Origin: Epinephelus fuscoguttatus
Lineage: Eukaryota; Chordata; Actinopteri; Perciformes; Serranidae
DNA: 64,000 nt
Assembly (NCBI RefSeq): GCF_011397635.1
Contig: NC_064772.1
Span: 7,269,035-7,333,034 of the forward strand
Reading direction: 5' to 3'
Position 1 is the stretch's first letter. The number at the start of each line of letters is the position of its first letter. The position numbers and the translations under genes are program-made. Below, in pieces: positions 34,901 to 44,700 of this stretch. The notes below the pieces were generated by a model. It was not told the origin of the DNA. It did no database searches and saw nothing but the letters and a program-made list of their open reading frames with translations.

Positions 34901-37900
34901 TGTGTTGGTAAACCAAGACAAATCATACCTTTCTAGACCACACTGCCTCGTACACATAGTAATTCTCCTCTAATTTGCCCTAGTTGCACGTTGATTCCTC
35001 CTGCATGTTGGCTGACTGAACATCCATTCTCTTCTTTTACCTGAAGCACACGTTGTTTCATGTACAGCAGCTTGTTGCTGTGCATCTGTTCTGCCTTTAG
35101 TTAAGTCTTGATTTAATGTTCACACCGGCTGGATTTCTGCAGGCATTCGATGGTGGCCGGCATTCTGTTAACCTTCTTCCTCTTCTTCCCTCTGATGCAC
35201 TGAGCTTCAGTATTTTGTTACAGCTGGTTTCCACCCGATAGCTGTCTCCATTCGACTGCTTCTTTTCTCTGTGTGTTTCATGTTGTCTCCATGTTTGGGC
35301 TGCAGTCTTCAGGCAAGAATTACAGACATTTTACAATGTGGTTAATTTAAATGTAATTACATAAGTCCAAGAGATTTACCTGTGCGTTTTTGGTGGCATT
35401 AAAGCTAATTATCATGATCCAAGTTATTACTAAATGGCCATGCTGCAAAATGCAAACACATCATATCTGATGTAAAATGACTGAACTAGTTTCCCTGAAG
35501 GCTCCAGCTGTAAAAACAACAGAAGTGTAACAGCCTCATTTTTTATTACAGAGACAGTATGAAACATATAGCCTTGAACTTTTGATGCTTTCACTACAGT
35601 ACACATACTCTGATACACACACATACACAGACATACAGGAGATCTGATTTGCCTTTCTGTGTTTTTCAGTGCGAAACAGGCTGAGAGAAATCGTGGGAGC
35701 TTCCACTAACTGGAGGTACTGAACCATCTGTTTCAAAGCACAGAGAAAACACTATGATATCTGTGCTGTTTTGTCTCATTTGGTTTGGGTCAGTCAGCAA
35801 GGTTCTTTGTTATTGTGTCTAATAACGCTGGTTATTGTGTCAGTATGAAGCCTTTTTATGATACTTTTTCAAATACAGACCTGATTTTGAGCCAGTGGTG
35901 GAGTGTAACTAAATACATTTATTTAAATACTGTACTTAAAGGGATAGTTCGGATACTTTGAAGTGGGTTTGTATGAAGTACATATCCATAGTCAATGTAT
36001 TACATGCAGTAGATGTCAGTCAGCATGCTCCATGTTTGGAGAAGCAGGCTGGAGTACTGACATGGAAGCTAAGAAATGTGCAGCTGCGGACGGGGGCAGC
36101 AGCAAAGTATACTTTAGCCACCTAAAAATCAGTATCAGTTTAAGTGTACACTATATTCGAAATATTTTCACTGATATACCTTGCTGTCAGACAGCTATTC
36201 CCGACGAACTGAAACCATTACATCGCTCTCTTCAAAGCCAAAGTCCACTGAGAAATGCAGTGATTGAACATCACTTAACACGGGAGCTGCTGGTCTACCA
36301 CTGCCTAGATCAGTGAGTTTGTTTGTGTTATTGTGGGACTTTAGCATTTTAAATGGTTAGTTCCGATTTACCCAAGTCACACAATAACACAAGCCACCTG
36401 ATTGAGGCTGTGGTAAATCAGCAGCTCCCGTTTTTGTTTATGGAGTCTGGTGGCTTTGACAAGAGCATGGATGGGGAACTGAAGCTGTTAACAGCAAAAA
36501 TTATGCTGGATTATTTTGGGTGGCTAAAATATGTTTTACTGCTGACCCCTGTCCACAGCAGTACATTGCTTAGCTTCTGTTTTGGCACCCCTGCCGCTTC
36601 TCCAAACTTGAGGCGTGCCGACTGATATCTACTGTAGGTAATATACTGAATGGATAAGTACCACATACAACCCCAGTTAAAAAAATCTGTCCTATCCCTT
36701 TAAGTCAATTTTCATTTACCTAGAAATTGAAAATCAGAATCAGGTTTGTTGCCAAATTGGTTTTCACATGCAAGGAATTTGCCTTGGTCTTTTGGTGCGC
36801 AACAATGTATGTACAAAATATCTTTTTTAATAATGCTGAGCCGAACAGTTTAATACAGGAATGTGCAAAAGTTCAAGTCTACAGCATAATCTATAAAGAA
36901 TATAAATTCTTTTTTATGCTCTACCAATGCTTCCCTCAAATTCCACAAATTTGTGAGAATAACTTGCACTTCAGCTGTCTCGGACTTACTCACTTTATTT
37001 CAACAATTAAAAAAAAAATTAGAGACAACATTTTAAAAAGACACAGAGGACCTCTGCCCTTGTTACACTTGTACGTTTTGTCACGTTTTTGTCCTTTATA
37101 TTTAATTTTTCTAATCCTTATTTTTCACACTATTCTTGTGTATCCTTATGAGCATGCCACACTTTATTTTACTACAAATATTACTTGTGTATGTGACAAA
37201 TAAACCTTTGAATCCATGGAAGAACATTACAAAACAGAAAAAAAAAAAAAAAAAAAGACAGAGGAGGCAACCACTAGCTCACTAAGTAGCCCAGGCACCC
37301 CATGTGCAAAGGCTATGTCCTTGCTGCAGTGGCCACAGGTTTGATTGCAACCCATGGCTCTTTGCTCCATGTCTCCAATGTCCAATATTCTTGTGCGCAG
37401 TGACCACCAGCAGGCCATGGCGGAGCGTGTGTCGCTGTCATCCATGTTGGCGAAGTCTCAGAATGACCTTCCTGCCAAGAGGATGAAGGACAGCTACCTG
37501 GAGGTGCACCTGCCTCTGGGCTCTGAGCCACAGCTCAGAGAGAAATACCTGACCTTCCACAATACCGTCAGGTACACACACACACACACACACACACAAT
37601 TTGAAGGTTAACGGATAATCTATAACTTGCTTCCTTGTGTCTGTTCTCAGGTTTGGTAGAATCCTGGAGGACTTGGACAGTTTAGCAGGTATCACTGTAA
37701 AACAGAATGTTTTACATTATAGCTTGACAGAAAGTTCAACAAAGTCAAACACTGATACTTTTTCTTCCTCGTCTCTCTCCTCAGTCCTCATCTCCTATTC
37801 TCACACCTATAATAAGGCACTGAAGAGGTCTCCTCTGTCCATCGTCACCGCCCTTGTGGATAAGATTGGTGAGAGTCTCAAGTATTTTTATGGTTTGTTT

Positions 37901-38673
37901 TGTTTGGTCGGTCTGAATTAAGTGGGCTTTTCTCTATTTTGTACCTGTTCCTCTCCTCTCTCCTTGTGTCTCTTCCTCAACTCCTCTACTCGCATCTCAG
38001 GTGGGAGGGACTAAGACATGAGGAGAGGAGGCAAGGAAAGGAATCAAGGATGTACAAACTATAAAATTAGAAAAGCCTACTGAAAAGTTTTAGGTCGCTA
38101 ATCTGGCTCAGATTTCTACATTCAGCTCCCTCTGCCCATTAACTCTTGCTTAGTAGTTGTAGCTGTTGTTAGTGCTGAAACAAACAGTCAGTTAATTAAT
38201 TAAAAACAACATTTCTGATTATCATTGTAGCTTCCTCCATCTGTCCTGCTGAAATATGATCTCCCTTTTTTGTGCATAAAATGTGCCACAGTTCTGTGGA
38301 TGCTGCAGCAGTGTCTTTGTTTCCCATAGAAAAGTTAAAGATGAATTATCAACGGTAACACCAGACGAGGACAGAACATTTTATTATTATTTATTAAGGT
38401 GCTTTATTTATCAATAGACTAAACTCAAATTGTTCATGTAATCTGTTACATACATACATACTTTATTTTGAACACACCCTTACATACAAATGTTTGAGTT
38501 TAGATGTTGTCATTTTAATATCAGTAGTTCCACCCTGAAGACTTTGGTTCTTTTTTCGTCAAACAGACATGAGGCAACACATCATCTACCCTGACTGCGA
38601 CATCAAGTTCACTGGTCATGTGACGTGGGTGGGAAATACCTCTATTGAAGCCAAGATGCACATGTCACAGGTA

Positions 38674-38711
<38 letters not shown>

Positions 38712-41700
38712 CAAAAACACATCCTGTATGTGTTTAGTTAAGTTGTTTGGACAAGTAAGATGATAAATAATTTCTGAAAAAGATAAAAAAAAAAAAAGGA
38801 ATTGAGTTGGTGAGAGTGATCAAGCACAAATTCACAATAGCTGTGATCACGTATGGGCATGAATCCATGCATTTATGCATCTCACAAACACTTGTCACTA
38901 GTACAATGATGCCTACGATAGCCGTTTCATGAGTTATGAAAGAGATAATATTGTGTATGCCATGATCACAAACACGCCTGACCTCCAGGCCAAACTTGAA
39001 CCTCCTAGGGCAAAAACTGTGGCTGCAAAACGTTGGAGATATTTTTGTGGACCGACAGATGGACTGACAGAGCTGCTGTTCGCAGCCAAAAACACAAATG
39101 GAACCATGAAGGTATTTCAGCAGAAAATATGAAGAAAACAAGGTCAAAGAATAACACACATTAAAAACTATTCAAACAGACATGTGACATTTAGAGAGTG
39201 TCAAATTTTAACAATGTCCCATGATGATAGGTGAGCAGTAATATCTGTTATGGTTGCAGAGACAAAATAAAACCACTCGCAATAAACCAAAGTCCGCCAA
39301 AATCTGAAAATAAGGCTGTAATCATCCCACCCAGATTGTGTATTAGATATTGTGTGCAGACTGTTAATTTATTACGATGATCTGTTCTGTGCGACATCTA
39401 TTGCACGTCTGTCCGTCCTGGAAGAGGGATCCCTCCTCAGTTGCTCTTCCTGAGGTTTCTACCATTTTTTTTCCCCCGTTAAAGGGTTTTTTGGGGAGTT
39501 TTTCCTTATCCGCTGTGAGGGTCCTAAGGACAGAGGGATGTCCTATGCTGTAAAGCCCTGTGAAGCAAATTGTGATTTGTGATATTGGGCTTTATAAATA
39601 AAATTGATTGATTGACTGATTGATTGATTGTTTTCATTGACATGGGATCACTTCTACGTGCAGAAACACGACAGAACTGAAAACAAACTTTGAAATAAAA
39701 ACAAGAGTTTCAGATCAGCAGCAGAATGAAGTGCAGACTAGCAACAGGAAGGATCTCATAATGTGACTCTTCTTTCAGTTCCATGATGGCACGTATTCTC
39801 CAATTCTGGATGCTACATTTGTCATGGTGGCACGGGATCCAGAAAACAAGAGGTAAGACACTAAGTGCACACAGTCCGAGGTTCATTTACACAGAAGAAA
39901 TACTGATGCAGAAATGGAATGAACCCAAACTGTCACACCCTCACTGCTGCATCACCAGTTTTCTTTATAAAACAACAGATACAAAAGAGATAAGAAAAAA
40001 TACTTACAAAACAAATAATGGCCTGTGTGATGCAGAATTAGCACAATTTACAGAATCACCCCCCCCCCCCCTTCCTGCATGCTTATTTGCACATCCCAAA
40101 CTCTGTAAGTAAACTTAACTGTATACACTGGAGCTAAGGGAGCTTACATTTCTACCGATCCTATTGAGAAGGGAAGAGGACAGTGACACAGTAGAGTCAT
40201 ACAAAGTCTGCTAATGATGGGGTTATAAATTCAGTCCATTTATTTCAGATTTGATAGAATATGGTCTTTTGGATCCTTCAAAGAGGTCAGCTTTTTCATT
40301 TTATATATTTTAAAATTATCCCATACCAACATTACCAGTGTTTATGAATTTGTCTTTGAGATATGGTGGACTCTAGTGGACTGACACTGTAAAGACCAGA
40401 CTCAGATCCTGTACTTTAATAGAAGTACTACCACACTGTAAGAATACTCTGTCACAGTAAAAGTTTCGCACTGAAAATGTTAATTCAGTAAAAGTTTGTA
40501 AGTATAATCAATAAAATGTAATTCAAGTCTTAAAAGTGTAAAAATGTCCCCTGTGACTGTCACACTATTATATATGATGTCATCAGATGATTCTGACCCA
40601 TGCATGAATGTAAAAGCACGATTTTACTGATGTAGTTGGCTGAGGTGGAGCTCATTTTGAACCATTAACTAATGATTATGTTTATTATGGATTCATCTGC
40701 TGACTATTTTCTCCATTAATTGTTTGCTTTTCTGACACCTTCACAATGTCTGTTTTGTCCAACCAGCAGTGCAAACCTCTACTAAGCTGCTACTAATAAT
40801 TATTACAATTATGCAAAGGAAAAGTTTGTGAAGACATGAAATGTTTTCATATGAAAAACTAGCCTGAGTGTCAGACTGAAGCTCCCAGAACCTTCAGTCT
40901 GACATGGCTTACATTGAAGGCGATTTACAAGGGGGAGGGAATTTGATTTTTTCCTAACCAATCAGTAGAGATCAACGACTCACCCAGAATCTGACGTCAT
41001 TAGTATCCATGCCTCGGGGGTGCCGAAAACAAGAGCATAGCCCGTTTAAAATGTCTCCGTCATCGTGCACGCCCAGCTGCATCACCGTTAAATCCAGTTT
41101 AGCAGCTTCCTTAATTTGGTCCTCCATGAACGCGAGTAGTGGCGAAATACCTCGATAGCATCGTTAATGTGGTCTGTAGGATCTGTAGCGGTCGCTGTTG
41201 TTGCTATCCTCACCAGTTACCCACCGGCGTACAGCTTGACATCAGCGTGGCGCTGATTGGCCAATCGCTAGACCCGCCCCCACCCCCGGCGTTCATTGGT
41301 CCGTCCATCGTTTGGACGAGATAAATCGCAAATTCATTGAAGTATGCCAGACCAGAGATGCAAGCCTACTCAGTTGAGTGGGCGGGGTGTATGGTCTGGA
41401 ACCAGGCTAATGAAAAACGACTTTGACCATCAAAGTTTAAAAACTTTCCGTCAATCGACTAATTACTTAATTGAGTCATCATTTTAGCTGTAATTGTATG
41501 AACTATTAGGTGGTTTCACTTGTAACAGTAACTAGTAACTGCACTTTTTCTTCATTTCAGGGCAGCTTTTGTGAATCCACTGAGGCCAGAAGGTCCAGAG
41601 GAGGAGGAACTTTTTCAGGAAGGAGAAGGTGAGAGATCCTGACATGACCTCAGTTAAGATGAGATAATGCTATCTGTTTTATGAGTTTTTATCTTTAAAT

Positions 41701-44700
41701 GTGTGTGTTCCAGCTAATAAAGCTCGCCGTGTGGCTCTGAGCACTGCCTCACTCCTGAAGGTGGCACCTGTAGACGAGGAGAGAAAGATCGTACATAGTC
41801 TGTTCCTCAACACGCTGGACCCAAAGTAAGATTGAGATACTGTGAAATTTATTCTGCACTGTGCTGAACTTATGAACCCCTAATGAGGTCAATAAAAATT
41901 CTTGTTTTTCTAAATAAAAGTCTGGTGAGGTATCAGTTTCATTGGTTGGAGCATGTGTTTCCGGTCAGTGTTATTGTTGGTGCTGCTGTCGCAAAGACAA
42001 CCAGATCGCTTTCCTTTTTTACTCAGAGCCAAGCAGCTAATAACAACACAGGACACACTACATTTTATTGTCCACAGTTACTTCAGTAGTTCCACCGTCC
42101 ACCATTTCCACTACTGGGGAAAGTGACTGCAAAGAACTGTTTACTTAAATGACTTTTTGGTAACTGGGGATAGCTAGTCAAGAGAACAAAAGTGCTATCC
42201 TCTTCCTGTTTTGGTTGCTCAATGGTTGACACACTTCCTTTGTGCTATAAATTGAGCCATCATGTTCCCAGAAGATGTTACCCGGTGACAGACAGAATTA
42301 CATAATTAAAGTGAGGCTTACAGAGGACCAAACTAAACGCTGATGTGACATTTCTCTGTAGCCATTACTTTGTGCTATCAACATTTTCTTACATAATGAT
42401 AAGTTAAAGGTCCAGTGTGTAGGATTTAGGGGATTATATTAGCAGAAATGGAATATAACATAATAACTATGTTTTATTTAGCGTATAATCACCTGAAAAT
42501 AAGAATCGTCGTGTTTTCGTTACCACAGAATGAGCTGTTTATATCTACATGGGGTCCTCCTCTGTGGAGATCACCATGTTGTACCACCATGTAGCCCAGA
42601 GCATACAGATAAAACACTAGCTCCTGATGGGGCCATTTGCGTTTTCAGTTAGTTGCAATCTGCAACCTTGCCACTAAATCCCACACACTAACCCTTTAAG
42701 TTTGGCCCGATTGATGCACAGTCCAAGGATGTGTTATTATTTAGGCTGTTGAGGCTACAGTACAATGGTACACTTAAAAAAGCTGTGAATGTGTTGTGTG
42801 TTATTTTAGGACATGCAGTATTAAATATGTTTTTGTGCCTTCTCCTCCTCCTACAGGACAGTTAGTTTCCGCAGCAGAGTTCTGCCTCCAAACTCTGTAT
42901 GGATGGAAGACGCCAAACTGAAAGGACTGGAGATCTGCCACCCTCAGGTGAGAGGGGGAAACAGCTGGAGTGACAAAATACAGATCTCAACCTATAGAAA
43001 AATGTCTGAAATTCTTCCCTACATTCTTTTTTACTTTGGCAGTGCTTTGAGTTTGATTTTGTCTCTCACATTTGATAGAAACGCCACGGCCTGTTCTGTT
43101 TATACTAAAATCCATCAGCCATTCACATGAGAAAAGTAGATTTTTAAATACATATTACTGTGGCCAGTGTTCCTCATGATTCCTCGTGTTTTTGTCCAGT
43201 CGTTTAGTTTCAGCTGGAGAATCTCTCTTTTCTATCTGTGTGTTGAGCAGGAGAGGAACATCTTTAACAGGATATTTGGAGGGTTTCTGATGAGGAAAGC
43301 CTACGAGTTGGGCTGGGCCAACGCCTGCTCCTACGGGTGAGAGCTTTTTAAGAGAACATGACGCTGTGCCAAAGAATACTGGTTTGCTGGAAGGTGTCAA
43401 AGTGTTTGTTTTCCTGCAGAGGATGTCGACCCAGTCTGGTGGCTGTTGATGATATCCTCTTCCAGAGACCCGTGGAGATCGGCTCCCTGCTGCTGCTCTC
43501 ATCACAGGTCAGAGAGACACTCAGAGCTGAGCAGTGACTATGAGAAAAACCTTCTGTGACAATAATCTTTTTAAACATTGCATTGTTGCAGCTTTAGTGT
43601 TATATACAAACACTTGAGGCATTTTAAGAATTTCTGGTTGATTTACTAAACTAATATTACAAACATTATTTCTGTAAATGGAAACAGCCACTGTTTAATT
43701 TAATAATGCAACATGGCTGAAGAGTGTGTCAGTTTAGACTGAAGGCTGAAGTGTGTGTGGCTTTTGGTGCTTCAGCAGCCTGTGTGTGTGTGTTTTCAGG
43801 TGTGTTACACACAGGGGAAGTACATCCAGGTCAGAGTTCACAGCGAGGTGTTCGACCCGCTGACCCGCCAGCACAACACCACGAACGTCTTTCACTTCAC
43901 CTTCGCTTCTGACCGTGATGTCCCCAACATCATTCCAATGACATATGGAGGTGAGCCCTCACACACACACACACACACACACACAGGTGAACACAACATA
44001 TAATACACCTAAGTACGGTTTTAAGGTACTTTATTTACTTGATTATTTAAATCTGCTACTTTACACTACTACACTACATTTAAGAGGGAAATATTGTACT
44101 TTTTACTTCACTGCATTTATTTGACAGCTTAAGTTACTTTGCAGATTCAGATGAGTAATGCAAAATATAATCAACAATTAAATTGTAAGTTATTATTTAC
44201 AAGCTGCCCAGCAGAAATTAAAGTTATCAAAATGAGCTTGACCTTTACCAGCTGCAACATTAAGGTCATAAACACAGTAATGCATCATAGTTATATTTTT
44301 CTTAAATGGGCCATGTTGCACAATAAGTACTTTGACTTCTGCTACTGAAAAAGTTCCAGAGTGTAGGGTTTAGTGGCAGATTGCAACCAACTGAAACTTC
44401 ACCCATATGCCAAGTGTGTAGGAGAACTATAGCCATCGCAAAAACGCAAATGGCCCTGTCTAGAGCAAGTGTTCAGTTGTCCTTTTTAGGCTACTTTAGA
44501 AACAACATGAGGAACTCTGTAGGAGAGGACTTGCTCGGCATGTAGATATAAACGACTCATTCTAAAGTAACGAAAACACAACCATTATTATTTTCAGGTG
44601 ATTATAAACGAAAACATAGTTATGAATATTATATTCCATATCTGCCCATATTTCCTCCTTAATCCTACACATAGGCTTTTTAAATATGTATTGATACTAA

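Noticed and set aside
36727..37203. 158-codon + strand open frame
   Set aside because: It coincides with a dispersed LINE-tail-like repeat ending in AATAAACC and has low-complexity hydrophobic composition; not a gene.
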